Source: Taeniopygia guttata
Taxonomy: Eukaryota; Chordata; Aves; Passeriformes; Estrildidae
Reading direction: 5' to 3'
DNA length: 64,000 bases
NCBI RefSeq assembly: GCF_048771995.1
Contig: NC_133027.1
Location: forward strand, 103,166,501-103,230,500
Shown: positions 12,901 to 23,335 of the stretch, one piece after another
How the letters are laid out: each line of letters opens with the position of its first letter
Numbering within the stretch: the stretch's first letter is position 1
Notes under the pieces: generated by a model
What the model was told of the DNA's origin: nothing
Database searches by the model: none
Seen by the model: the letters and a program-made list of their open reading frames with translations, nothing else
Position numbers and translations under genes: made by a program

Positions 12901-15900
12901 TTGTCACACTTTAAACTTCATTTAATCCCAGGGCCTTGTGCTGTTGTCATTTCCTTTATCTAACTTAAATGCTGCGTGTAAAGGAACCTCAGGTATGGCC
13001 AGGTATTTATTTCAGAAGTGGTTTTTTCTTTCTAAAGCTGCACCAGTGATGGGGTGGGAGGGAGAATGTTGTTGCCATTTATAAATGGCAGAAATGCACA
13101 GTAGCTCTCTGGATCAGCCAGGAATTATGTAGATCCATGACACGCTGTCAGAATGCTGCAGTTCTTCAGCTGACTTTCATTCTTATACTTGCCACAGACA
13201 TTCAGCATTTCGTTTGAGGAATAATCTCTATGCTTTCCAGACATATGGCACTACAAGGATTGAATATGGTTGATGATAACTTGGCAGTAATTCTGCTGTG
13301 GCTAATTAAAACTTGTACTAATACAGCTCCATACAGACTGAAAATACAAGAAAATGGGTTTCTAATTAAAGTGAAATCATTGTGGCTGTATAGCCTACAA
13401 ACAGGATCAAGTAAAGAGCTCACTTAATTCCTAATTCTCATATGAAGTTTTAAATTAAGCAAATCACTTGCTTTTGTGGTTTATTGTCCTTCTGCTCCAT
13501 GAAATGAAAGGGCTCAGTCACCTCCCAGAGGTGTTCTCCCTGACAGATCAGTACAGCAACCTGCCCCTTTGTTTCTGGGATACATTTAATCCAGTTCATG
13601 GCTACTGAAAGGGCCCTGTTAATTCAGCTGTACCTGAAAGTCACATTTGTCCTGCTGACCAGGCCACTCTTCTGTCCCTTCATAAAACACTGGTGCCAGG
13701 TGCACACACAGCACTGTGTGTTTCATCTTATCCCAAAGGTCTAAGCCAGTGCTAAATCTGCTTTGCAATCCCAAGTGGCCAGGTTGCTTTGTTGCTGAGT
13801 AAAGTATAGCCTGCCCTTAAAAGTTAAAGCCTTAAAGATGAGCTAAGCCTGAGTCTTTGTGTCTTTGAACTGTAAAGCATTACTGTACTGAATATACACA
13901 TCTAGTGGGATTTGTGAGATTAATGTGTGACATTTATTATTTTTTGAATCCATACAAATGCATCAGTAGCCTAAGGGCAAAAGAAATAAGTAAGACCTGT
14001 TGCAATTACTGCATTGTAATTATCTGCTTTGGCATAAAAGATTAAAAAAAAAAGAAAGGTGATGCTTAAATTCAAGCATCCTGAGTATTGAAATGTAATG
14101 CTTATTACATAATTTTTGTCTTTATATTGTGAAATACTGTGACTTCTTAAAATCAATCTTAATGGAATATAAGAAAGATTGTAACTAGTTCAGTAATAGC
14201 ATTATTGTATGGCTTCTGCATGGGATGGGTGTTGACTTACTCAACTGTGTGCTCCTCAGTAACTAAACTCTAAGTAATTATGTAACATTAAATATCCCTG
14301 GGCTGAGCAGGCCCTGGACAGAAACCAGGAGAGGCTGGGAGAGCAGTGCTGGTCAGTCAGTCACGTTTGCTTCCCCACTGCTTCCACCTTTCCACAGGCA
14401 CAATTGGCCATTGCTGCACTGGGACAGGACACTCAGCTGGCAACAGCTGCCTTGGAATATGTTCAAATTCTTTCACTTGTAATCTTACCACTGGATGCTG
14501 TGTGCTGTAGGTGTCACCTGAGCAATGTGTGCTCAGTCAAACCTTTGTTACAATTTGGATTTTACTGGAAGTATATGGCCTTTTTTACCCCAATATAGAT
14601 GTTTGAAAGTGTTAGCTTTGTAATGTTAATACAGTTCATGTTAAGAAAAATCTGTCTGGATATGGGATCTGAGTTAGGGAAATATCTGCCAAGCGTAAAA
14701 ATAATTTTCTAGGTTGAAAAGATGATTTTTGGTATGCAGGAAGTTTTTTTTAAGATAGAGCAGGCCTGTATATCTTGCTGCTTTAATTGCTGTTTTGTTT
14801 AGTTTGGACTAATATGAAATGGCTGTGTAGGGGCGTCTTGGGTTGGGTTTCCCCCCACGATCTGAAGTGCTTCCATTAGAAGTTGTGATATTTAGTACTG
14901 CTACAATGTCCAAACAGTGTCTGCTTAAACTCAATAACCATATGACTTACATTCCAGCTTGCCTATTGTGTTGTACAGTTCCTGGAAAAAGATACAACTT
15001 TAACAGAGCCTGTAAGTGTTTTTCAGTTGGATGTCTTTCTATTTTTAATTTCAATTAAATATTTTAGCGTAACCTGTTGAATTGTGCAGCAGTTTTGTGT
15101 TATCCTGATTAAAGATGGAGAGGTAGGATTTTTTCTGGTGGAGGGGAAATGAAATCTAGAATAGTTAAGGAAATTCTGAGTTTGAAAGGGCTCTTATCTC
15201 TTAACCTGTGGCCAAGATAGAGCACAGGTTTAACTAAAAGTTTGAACTCCTGGTATCAAGCAACCTACCCCAAATAAGAAAGCATGTCATGACTGTATTG
15301 TCATAAAAACTAAAATTTCAATGATTTTGGTACTGATTGCTTGTGCTTAGCCACTGCATGAAATTGAAATGTTTTGGGGAATAAAAAAATGGAAATAAAA
15401 ATTGAAGAGAACAACAACATTTCATTTGGACAGAAAGAACCCTGAAATTCCAAATATGGTGTTTTTGTTCTCCCTCTTCAGTTCCTGGGGTGCCTCTTGG
15501 CAGTCAAAACTCAGGTGCTTCAGGCATCTGTGGCTTTTGCCAGACTGAGTCTCCCGTGATGCATATTGACAGCTCAGCTAAAAAGGGTTTATGCACAGGC
15601 TTTGGCAGGGCCCATGAAGAACAGAGGCTCAGGGCAGTGCAGCAGCTCGTGAGGACACAGAGTGATGTCAGGCCAGCTATAACAAACTGGTTTTATTTAG
15701 GCAATCAGGAATATCTCCATTAGGGCTACATTGATATTTAAATACTTTACTCATTTTGTGACGGAAAAATGAAGAGCTTATGCAAGACCTAAATTTTCTT
15801 CTATTAAAAAAAAAAAGATAAACAGTTTTGGGAAAATAACATTGATCTTCACTGAGTGCCTTTCAGTGGAAGCTTGTTGTCTGCACAGCCATTTCAGCTG

Positions 15901-18900
15901 ACCAGTTATTCTGTAGCTGGTGGAGGGTGTCTATGGATTTGCCTTGTGTGCTTGAAGCATTTTTCCCCCTGTGCTGCAGAGTTCCCAGCCACACTGGTCA
16001 ATAAACTTATTTTGTGGGACAGGGTGAGGAGAAAGGAATTGTGTAACCTGTATTCCTTAAGCCAAGTGAGGAAACAACCCAGGCATTTTGACAGTTAAAG
16101 CTGACATGTGAGCACAAAATGTGTAGTGTTACATAAAACCTGCAAGATTGAATGAAGTGACAACGTGATAAGGTCAGAACTTCCTGACACAGATTTACAG
16201 GAGTGTTGGTGCAGGATCCAAGCCTAAACTGCTGTGGAGTAGGCAGGGCTTTAGAGCAGTGCCCCAGTGCAGTTCTGAGGCCCATCTGGACTGTGGTCTG
16301 TACAGTTGTGGTTGCTTCTTAATCAAGATAAAGGTGAATTCAAGCTGGAAAAGACACAAGAACTCACTGCAGAGTCACTGTCTTGGTTGTTACTCTGGGC
16401 GTATAGTAAAAGTTGTTTGATAAAGGAATTAATAAGATAAGAAGTGAAGCTTTAAGAAACTTTTTGAAATGCTTGAAAAGTAAATGTTGAAATTTGGGTC
16501 AGCTGATGAGATAGCATTGGAAATTTTCTTGGCTTTAGGTCAAGTAATATTTTAAGAACTCCATCAGAAGGCTGTCTTCACACATACCTTACTGTTATTT
16601 TTCTGGCAGGAATTGTCACTCAGGGTCAATTTGGAGGACATTCAACCCGAGCTCTTGTAGCTATGGTAGTCTGCCTCAGGTCAGTCCTGATGTTTGCAGA
16701 GCTGACAAGAGGAGTTTGTTACCTAACCCTGCTGAATGCAATGGCCTTTGCATGGAAGAAATCAGACTAAAGTGCAGTCCTTGTACATGAGTTAAGTTTT
16801 CCAGCAGGTGCCTACAGTGGTAACCCACTTCATGGGAATCATGTAGCTCAGGGAAAAATAATGATCTTGTGTAGTAAAAGCAGCAATCCATGAACATAAA
16901 TGTGCAGATATCGGCTTTTTAATATAAAGGCACAGTCAAGCCAGAAACTGTTTCTCCAAGGAGGAGCAAGGAACAGGTATCTTGTTGAGCTGTGCACTGT
17001 CATACTCAGAATGTTATTTCTTTATCAAGTTGAGAATATGGGTCTCTTCTCTAGCAAAATATATTTAAAAATTCTTGCAGTAATTTGTACTGCAAAGGGC
17101 ACTTTAGTCTTATTAACTTTTTTCTCTGGAAAGCCACTTTTGTTAATACATGCAGTTGTTAATAAAGCAGCCATCTGGAAAGCTAAAGAAAAAAAATCAC
17201 ATGACAAAAAGCAAATATGGAAGGTATTTAAATAATTGAGTAAGTTTTCCCTTTGGATATGATCAGTTAGGTGCTGTTGTATCATAAAAAGTAGAGGTCT
17301 TTTCTTCAGAATGAAAGTTTATAAGGCTCTGAGAATGTTTCTGCTTCTGGAGCTTAGTTGCAGCTTTTTTTTTTCTCCGTTTTTTAAATCCAGAATTCAT
17401 TTTGTAGTTTAGATGCCATGTGAGATGTTTATTTCTAGGAAAAATACCTCCAGCCTTTCTTTGCTGTATTCCCTCCATTTGTCTTGGGGGCTGTACTTTC
17501 CAATTAATTTTCCCAAAAGTTTTGTTTTTCCAGTCTTGTGTAAGGTAGTCTATATCAAATGTATCAAATGGTATTAGATACCAAATGTAGATAATAAAAT
17601 ACATTTTCTCTGTAAGTTCACATCTTTCTTACTTTAGTTTCCAGTCTAACATGTCAAATTGTAGCTGAGAAAAGGAAGAGTTGGAGGCCATGGCTCCTCT
17701 GTAGAGCCCTGTCAGCATTTATTGTTTCCTCTCAGGCTTCAAACTTTTGGTGCCCAGGCAGGTGCTCCCCAAAGTATGGATGAGTAGAAGACAAAAAATA
17801 TTCTGTGATATTTAGCTACAGGGAGTTTAACTTCACTGTGTGATGCTTTGATGTGATCAGCATCCTGTCAGTTAATGTGAGTACTGGGATGGGGGCAGAG
17901 TGTGAATGGATAATCACAGGCACACAAAGCAATAGGGGTCTGAGTTATTCTGATAACATAAACAAGACAAACATTTAAATGAATGTTTATTCGGTTTTCA
18001 TTGAACCTCTAGACAAGGAAGAACAAACTAGTAATTTTTTTTGTCTTACCAAGTATGTAATAGAAACTTGTCCTGCTTTAACTTGTTTGTATTTTTCATA
18101 CAGGTAATCAGAGGACTGCTCAAATTTTGGCCAAAAACGTGCAGTCAGAAAGAGGTTGGTTTTGTGTCTCATTTCTGGTGTCTGCTGTGATGTAAAATCT
18201 TGTGGGGCACATTCACAAACTTTCTCTCTGCTGTGCTCTTCAAGAGATCTTGCAGAAAACTTGCAGTTCTTGAAGCTTCTTGAGGCACTCATCTTTGTCA
18301 TGTGATGCAGTCTGGTTTCTTCTGTGTAGTTAAAATGAGCTTAAAAACCAGGAGTTTGATTTATCTCACCAGATTCCATCCCCAACAACTCTTTTTAAAT
18401 GCGGGTCCCTTAACACTGTTGTCTCTTTTTCTGCCAGTGGTGATACATTTTTCTGTGCCAGCTACACAGAGTTCTGTTGTTTGCAATTTTGTATGGGAAT
18501 TAACTACTTATCACTTCAAAAACTACTTTGGTGATCTCTGATAATCTTTGCAACCATTCTTAAAACAAGATGCCCCAATTTTTTTCTTTTGTAACTGTAA
18601 AACCCCATTTTCTGCAGAAGCAGATTGATGAATTATTCAGTATCTACACAAAAGAAGTCCAAAAGGAGAGCTATAACCTGTTAGCTGAGAGTGATGATTG
18701 ATTTCTTTTAGGCTGCAGAACCTCTGTGGATGTCTAAATGCCTTGTAATGACAGGCAGTGTTCTTTGCAGGATTCATAATGTGTGAGCTGTATTTTGTTT
18801 GCTTCTGTTTACAGTGGTGATATGAAATATTCTCATCTTTTTTTCCTTTCTAAACAGGTAATGTTTTTAGGTGAAATTGAAGAAATCTTAGATGTTATAG

Positions 18901-21900
18901 AACCAACACAATTCAAAAAAATAGAAGAGCCTTTATTTAAGCAAATATCCAAGAGTGTGTCAAGTTCACATTTTCAGGTAAATAAAATAAGCATAAAAAA
19001 CCCAAACAGATTTTGTGGTAACTTATTTTATGGTTGTTATGAACCCTTAACTTTGTGTTTCAGGTTGCAGAAAGAGCTTTGTACTTCTGGAATAATGAAT
19101 ATATTCTTAGCCTGATTGAGGAGAACATTGATAAAATTCTACCAATTATGTTTGGCAGTTTGTACAAGATCTCCAAAGAACACTGGAATCCGTATGTAAC
19201 ATTTCACTTTATCTGTAGCACCATAAATAAATTGTCCACTGTTTCAGGTTTGGATTGGGAGCTTGTAAATGTGACTTCATTTTTACTTAAATCAGATGAA
19301 ACCCATGACATTCTGGGTGTTAAATGGAGTGTCACTTGCAGCTGTGTTCTTTCACTGTTCTGCACTGTTACAAAGGAGACCTGGAATTTACTGAAAAAGT
19401 GTGAGGAAATTGGATGGTTTTTATATTGTAATCACTTCTGGTTCTTTGTGTTATTCAAAATGCAAATTAATGCTACTTAGACCAAAACAGTTTCCAAGGG
19501 TTGCTTCTGTTTATGCTTTGCTGTCCTTGATGAATACAGCTGTCTGTGTCTTCATAAGTGTTTATTGCTGACCAGTGACGTAAGAAGAGGAAAAGATCCT
19601 ATCAGAGAATAGCAACCTTTATAAAGGATGGTAGGACTGAGAAATGAATGACTACTTCACTTTATAAAGTTAAATATTGGTGCCACAAGTTAAATATTGG
19701 TATTTCTGTGTTTGAAAAAAGCAGTAATGGTATTGAAATACTGAAAAGCGAAGGCTGCTGGTGCCAGCACCCTGAATTAGGCTGCAAGTTAGTATGCAGA
19801 ATATAAAGTTTGTACAGGCAAAAGCCAGGGTGAGCAGGAGCCTCCCACAGCCCTGCAGTAAAACAGATGTCCTGCTTTAAGCCCTTGGAGGCTTTGCAAT
19901 TATTCTGGGTTTATCTGATGCTGTGTCTAGCTGCAAACATAGCAGCTGAGACTGGATATAATCTTTGGGGAATAGTCCCTAGACTATCAATGTATTTGGG
20001 ACCTCAACAAATTTGGAGGATGTCTCTCTTTCCCTATATGCAAGCAGAAATTGCCCTTTATGAAGGAAGTAAAAGACACAGGATAATTGCCTACTTGAAG
20101 ACAAGGAAGTTTGGGGAAGAAAGTCTAATCCTTTGATTCTAATCTGTTTTGGAGGGCAGCAAAACATGCTTTTATCCATCTGGTTGTCTGATATGGACTC
20201 AATTTCTTGCTCAAAATCCAACTTTTCCTCTCAGAAAACCAAAACCTTAAATAAGCTTTTGCCCTCAAACCACATGAAAGCCAGGGTACAAAAAAATCAA
20301 ATTTAAAAAAGAAGGGTATAAACAGGCAAAGGATACTGTGCATTTTGAATGGAATGAGCACAAGGCTGTCATGAACAGCTGGGAGATTTCCTGGTGCCAC
20401 GATGGACAGAGTGCACTGAAAAGGCAAACCTGGTTCTTAGGTTATTTCCTTAGGGGTTTTCTTTGACTCCTTTTTCAAGGTCACAGGGCTGCAGCTTTGC
20501 AGTCAGTGGGGAACTGCTGGTGAGGGAGAAGACAGTATACTACATTTGCTTAGTGATTAAGCTTAATGACAGGCATTTTAATGTTTAATTTTACTGTTTT
20601 TAAAATTCTTTGTATAAATATAAGTGGGTTTAAAGGAGATAACACAACGTTTAAGATGGTTTACTGAAATATGAATACTTTCTCAAAAAGAAGGGTAGTG
20701 CAGGAATGCAGGCAGCCATGTAACACACAGCCAGTGGTGCTCATGCTGCTGAGTTTCTTAAGGAAGGTGAGGTACCCAAATCCATTATCTGATGTTCTTC
20801 ATTCTGGTTCTCTAGCAAGACTCCTGCTGCCCAGAAACACTGCTAGGAGAGCTTTGCTGTGCTAAACCACACTAAGCCTGTGGTTTGTCTGCTGCCTTCT
20901 TGAAGCTACAAGCCAGAAGTTTTATTTTTCTAGACTCTCATATTTCATTGCTCAAATATTACAGAATTGTTGTTGAAACTTGGTTTATTAAAGGTTCACA
21001 TAATTGAATAGCTTTAAAGTACAGCCACAGCATGAATAATTATATCTTGTGCAATTACAGAAGTCAGGAATTTAAGATTAAATAGCCATTTCAAAAAATG
21101 TTTAAATATACTATAATTTCCTCTGTAAATTAATAAAAAGGAGAGGATTTTGTTTCAGAAACTCCCTGACCTTACAGTAGTATCTTAAATAAGAAGCTTT
21201 GAATCCAAAAAAGAAATCAAATGCTTGTTTTCTGAAGTTAATTTTGTCACTTATTAAATCTTATGGCTGTGCTCCTTCTGTTCCAGAACCATTGTGGCAC
21301 TGGTGTACAACGTGCTGAAAACCCTGATGGAAATGAATGGCAAGCTCTTTGATGAACTCACAAGCTCATACAAAGCAGAAAGGCAAAGGTACTGAGCCTT
21401 TTTCCAAGTTCCCATTGATGAACAAGTCCAAGCTGTAATTTTGGCAGCTGCTTTGCTGTTGTGGGGCTCTGTAGTGGAGCTGTTTGGTGCTGGGTGTCCC
21501 GTGAGTGAGGCTGTGCCATGGGAGAGCCAAGCCCAGGGAGGGGACAGGAGGGCCCCAGCTCTGCTCCTGCCTGGGCAGGGGATGTGCTCCCTCCTGGGTG
21601 GGAAATGGGTCTCAGCTGCTGCTGGCTGTGCTGCCCCAGGTGTCTGAAGGGCATGCAGCTGCAGAACTCCTCACAGCTCAGCAGAACCAGTGCTCACCCT
21701 ACTCAGCAGTATTGCTGGAGTCAGGGAGGCAGGGCACAGGTGACCCTTGGCCAGCTGAGACCACTGCCAAGCCTCCCTGTGGTAGCTGTGTTCTTCCCTC
21801 ACAAAGATTCTCAGTCCTTTAATTTGTGTGCATCTGATTAAAAAACCTCCTTAAAACAGCAGCCAGCTGTGCAAAGGCGCCCTACAGCGCTGGCCTGCAT

Positions 21901-22238
21901 TTGCTGGAGCAAAGGTACAGTTTCAGCACTCACATTACAAATTTGTTATGCTCTTTTTAATTGAGGAAAGTGTAATTGCCTCTAAAAATAGCTTTGGAGA
22001 AAAACTTTAAAGTGGAATTAGTAGATGCAAGTCACAGTTAAGTTACTGTGTCTCCAGATTGTGCTAAAAGCACGTCTGAAATTGATCTTTCACTCTTTTC
22101 TTCAGAGAGAAAAAGAAAGAATTGGAACGTGAAGAGTTGTGGAGAAGGCTGGAGGAGTTAAAGCTTAAGAAGGTGATGGCAGAAAAGCAGAACAGCACTC
22201 ACAACGTGCTCAATGCACACAATACAAGTGCCAAATAA
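3802..22238 (+). CDS. PPP2R5A: PP2A regulatory subunit B56-alpha, 3' part (11 coding exons)
   Basis: This gene encodes a B' (B56) regulatory subunit that directs the PP2A core enzyme (scaffold A plus catalytic C) to substrates. Eleven exons join in frame (1083 bp: 360 codons plus stop) and read almost identically to remembered human PPP2R5A from about residue 127 to the end. Features seen: [20 protein letters not shown] at the start, [11 protein letters not shown] and KAEHK (known B56 contributors to the LxxIxE peptide pocket), [19 protein letters not shown], and a charged helical tail with [16 protein letters not shown]. The tail ending in NTSAK resembles the alpha isoform (human ends NTSAE) and not epsilon, gamma or beta. 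Splice phases agree at all ten junctions. The N-terminal exons are outside the window, so the first 3.8 kb is intron. No broken frame or missing exon is visible. The isoform call depends mainly on the C-terminus and on the PACC1 and NENF neighbours. Confidence 0.96.
6750..6790 (+). repeat. Short tandem duplication, 22-bp period
   Basis: TTTGCAAACTTGGAACTCC occurs at 6750 and again at 6772, separated by three bases. Intronic; no function evident. Confidence 0.8.
7143..7340 (-). mobile_element. CR1 LINE fragment, minus orientation
   Basis: The stretch GTTTTGGGTTGGATGGGACC and the following CCCCCTGCCC and AGACCAGGTCGCTCAAGG segments match the reverse complement of avian CR1 3' ends. The next part (GTGTCATCTGCAAATGTGCT and onward) matches another CR1-associated segment, so the copy has lost internal sequence or is two fragments. 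It is diverged, old and non-functional. The right boundary is approximate. Confidence 0.7.
7405..7665 (+). mobile_element. CR1 LINE 3' end, plus orientation
   Basis: Reads as a CR1 3' terminus: AGAGCACTGGTTCAGGCTGC, a diverged TCTGGAGGCATTCAAACCCC, then TTGGACTAGATGATTTCC and CCCTCCCAACCCTAACAG, ending in ATTCTATG, the typical CR1 terminal repeat unit. The copy is 5'-truncated and diverged. It lies tail-away from the neighbouring minus-oriented CR1, forming an inverted pair. Confidence 0.8.
8892..8984 (+). CDS. PPP2R5A: PPP2R5A coding exon
   Basis: 31 codons, phase 0 to 0, [16 protein letters not shown] to RFVQQ. Acceptor TTTGTAG, donor CAG|GTAAGA. Human has KFVQQ at the end. Confidence 0.95.
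8985..10926 (+). other. PPP2R5A intron, nothing recognised
   Basis: AT-rich intron of 1.9 kb with no supported feature on either strand. Confidence 0.75.
10927..11057 (+). CDS. PPP2R5A: PPP2R5A coding exon with substrate-pocket residues
   Basis: 131 bp, 43 codons plus 2 bases, [15 protein letters not shown] to NNIFL(R). The HRIY motif starts at 10987; its His, Arg and Tyr belong to the pocket that binds LxxIxE short linear motifs in B56 subunits. The acceptor TTTTTAAAG is AT-rich and weak-looking; the donor is AG|GTATGC. Confidence 0.95.
11261..11320 (+). CDS. PPP2R5A: PPP2R5A coding exon
   Basis: 60 bp, starting with the last base of a split Arg codon and reading [19 protein letters not shown]. 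Acceptor GGTAACAG, donor AG|GTAAGT. The preceding intron is only 203 bp. Confidence 0.95.
11321..12534 (+). other. PPP2R5A intron with 19-T run
   Basis: Holds an uninterrupted T run at 11743-11761 and otherwise unremarkable AT-rich sequence. Confidence 0.75.
12535..12643 (+). CDS. PPP2R5A: PPP2R5A coding exon
   Basis: 109 bp, reading [16 protein letters not shown] to KGLALFHAQ. Acceptor GTTTTCAG, donor CAG|GTAAGC. The KAEHK stretch supplies further residues of the substrate-motif groove. Confidence 0.95.
12644..14957 (+). other. PPP2R5A intron, nothing recognised
   Basis: 2.3-kb intron. Open frames near 13.2 kb and 14.4 kb have no family resemblance and no coding pattern that I can support. 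Confidence 0.75.
14958..15011 (+). CDS. PPP2R5A: PPP2R5A coding exon
   Basis: 54 bp, 18 codons, [18 protein letters not shown], identical to human as remembered. Acceptor ACATTCCAG, donor CCT|GTAAGT. Confidence 0.95.
15012..18103 (+). other. PPP2R5A intron, nothing recognised
   Basis: 3.1-kb intron. Overlapping open frames at 16.9-17.6 kb on both strands are A- or T-rich and unconvincing. Confidence 0.75.
18104..18154 (+). CDS. PPP2R5A: PPP2R5A coding exon
   Basis: 51 bp, 17 codons, [17 protein letters not shown]. Acceptor TTCATACAG, donor GAG|GTTGGT, which lacks the usual A at +3 and is the weakest-looking donor of the gene. The invariant family sequence supports the boundaries. Confidence 0.94.
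18155..18857 (+). other. PPP2R5A intron, nothing recognised
   Basis: 703-bp AT-rich intron with no supported feature. Confidence 0.75.
18858..18977 (+). CDS. PPP2R5A: PPP2R5A coding exon
   Basis: 120 bp, 40 codons, [16 protein letters not shown] to [10 protein letters not shown]. Acceptor CTAAACAG, donor CAG|GTAAAT. Human has Cys where this has Ser in SKSVSS. Confidence 0.95.
19064..19191 (+). CDS. PPP2R5A: PPP2R5A coding exon
   Basis: 128 bp, [20 protein letters not shown] to KEHWN(P). Acceptor GTGTTTCAG, donor CC|GTATGT. The intron before it is 86 bp, the shortest in the gene. Human has MFASLY where this has MFGSLY. Confidence 0.95.
19192..21286 (+). other. PPP2R5A intron, short duplication only
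   Basis: 2.1-kb intron. AAGTTAAATATTGGT occurs twice close together near 19.67-19.70 kb. No gene or mobile element recognised. Confidence 0.75.
21287..21388 (+). CDS. PPP2R5A: PPP2R5A coding exon
   Basis: 102 bp, completing the split Pro codon and reading [18 protein letters not shown] to SYKAERQ(R). Acceptor CTGTTCCAG, donor AG|GTACTG. Confidence 0.95.
21389..22105 (+). other. PPP2R5A last intron, GC-rich core
   Basis: The middle (about 21.44-21.80 kb) is clearly richer in G and C than the rest of the gene and is open in several frames, but CpGs are few and there is no recognisable protein. Read as a GC-rich intron segment, not a gene. Confidence 0.65.
22106..22238 (+). CDS. PPP2R5A: PPP2R5A last coding exon and stop
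   Basis: 133 bp of coding sequence, beginning in a split Arg codon and reading [19 protein letters not shown] onward to NTSAK and TAA (22236-22238). The lysine- and glutamate-rich helix matches the B56-alpha tail. The last 20 or so residues diverge from human more than the rest. Confidence 0.94.
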
Positions 22239-22659
22239 AAGAAATGACCACCTCTACTCGGCAGACATTCTTTTTTTGTACCCTTTTGAAATATATAAGG
22301 ATTTGTAAAAGAAACCTCATCAGTATAATAGAAACAGCCAATTTTTTTCTCTGGCAAATGTAAAGATTTGAATTTAAATACAGCAGTTAAGTGATGTCAT
22401 TACCACAACCTATTGTAAATTTGTCTAATTATTGATATACTGTCACTTCCAATGTTTCATAGAACTGAATTATCATCCTTAATGAGTGAAATAATTACGG
22501 GAGTGGTGAGAATTATGACTTGAATTTTTGATTGTGTTGCACATAGGTGGTATAGTTTGCTACGTACACATTTTTCCTTGTTTTATATGTGCTTTTCACA
22601 TTGCTGCATACTTTGGTTAAGGTGATAGAAAAGGCTTCTAGTTGTGCTGTATTTTCTCA

Positions 22660-22665
22660 AATAAA
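22660..22665 (+). terminator. PPP2R5A: Proximal poly(A) signal of PPP2R5A
   Basis: AATAAA about 420 bp after the stop codon, followed by moderately GT-rich sequence. Confidence 0.6.
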
Positions 22666-23307
22666 ACCAAGGTACGTTACCAGTAACTTGAGATATTCAG
22701 TATATGCCCCTTACAGCACCAAAAGCAACTCGGATCCAGAGCTGTCCTTGAATTCCTGATTGGATTCAGATTTAGATTTATACAATGCTCACATTAGAAA
22801 GGAGGCAAGGTAGGGAGAGAATGAGCTGCAACAGGTTGGGGTGGCCAGTGCCTCTGCCCTATTCCTGCTGCCTCTTGGGTCCTGGGCTGGTTAGGGATTT
22901 CCTCCTGCTACAGCTGAGGATGGAGCTTCCTCTGGAGAGCCCATCAATGATGCTCCTCATCAGCCCAAGGACCCTCTGGAGTGGTGCAGTCTCCAAGACA
23001 GACCCATCTTGGATGTCTCTGCGTTAGTTTTAGCATCTCATGGACTGAAGAATGAGACCAAAATTGGCATTACTATTTTTTTTTTTTTCAGTAAGGAGGG
23101 AAGAATGTTGAGAAATTATTCCTTGTTTTCTTTAAAGAAAATGCAGTCTGTTTTTCAAAGGCAGAAGGTTGACAATAGAAGTCTTGTCTGTTTACTTGAT
23201 CAAGTATTTTTTCACATCTTTTATCAGAATACCATTCCAATCTCTTAAATTGCAGTTGTGTGGAAAAATTTTGTAATGAAAGGTCTTTGGGGAACTGAGC
23301 AGCATTC

Positions 23308-23313
23308 AATAAA
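23308..23313 (+). terminator. PPP2R5A: Distal poly(A) signal of PPP2R5A
   Basis: AATAAA about 1.07 kb after the stop codon, followed within 20-30 bases by a T- and GT-rich stretch (TTTATGTTTGTATTT), a good downstream element. Confidence 0.6.
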
Positions 23314-23335
23314 GTCTTTATGTTTGTATTTAGTG

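Larger units (their letters stand above)
22239..23335 (+). other. PPP2R5A: PPP2R5A 3' untranslated region
   Basis: AT-rich non-coding sequence after the stop. Two canonical AATAAA signals on the plus strand suggest a short and a long 3' end. The exact end is inferred from the second signal. Confidence 0.65.

Noticed and set aside
21441-21841. GC-rich open frames in the last PPP2R5A intron
   Set aside because: Several frames are open at once and CpGs are few, which fits composition and not coding.
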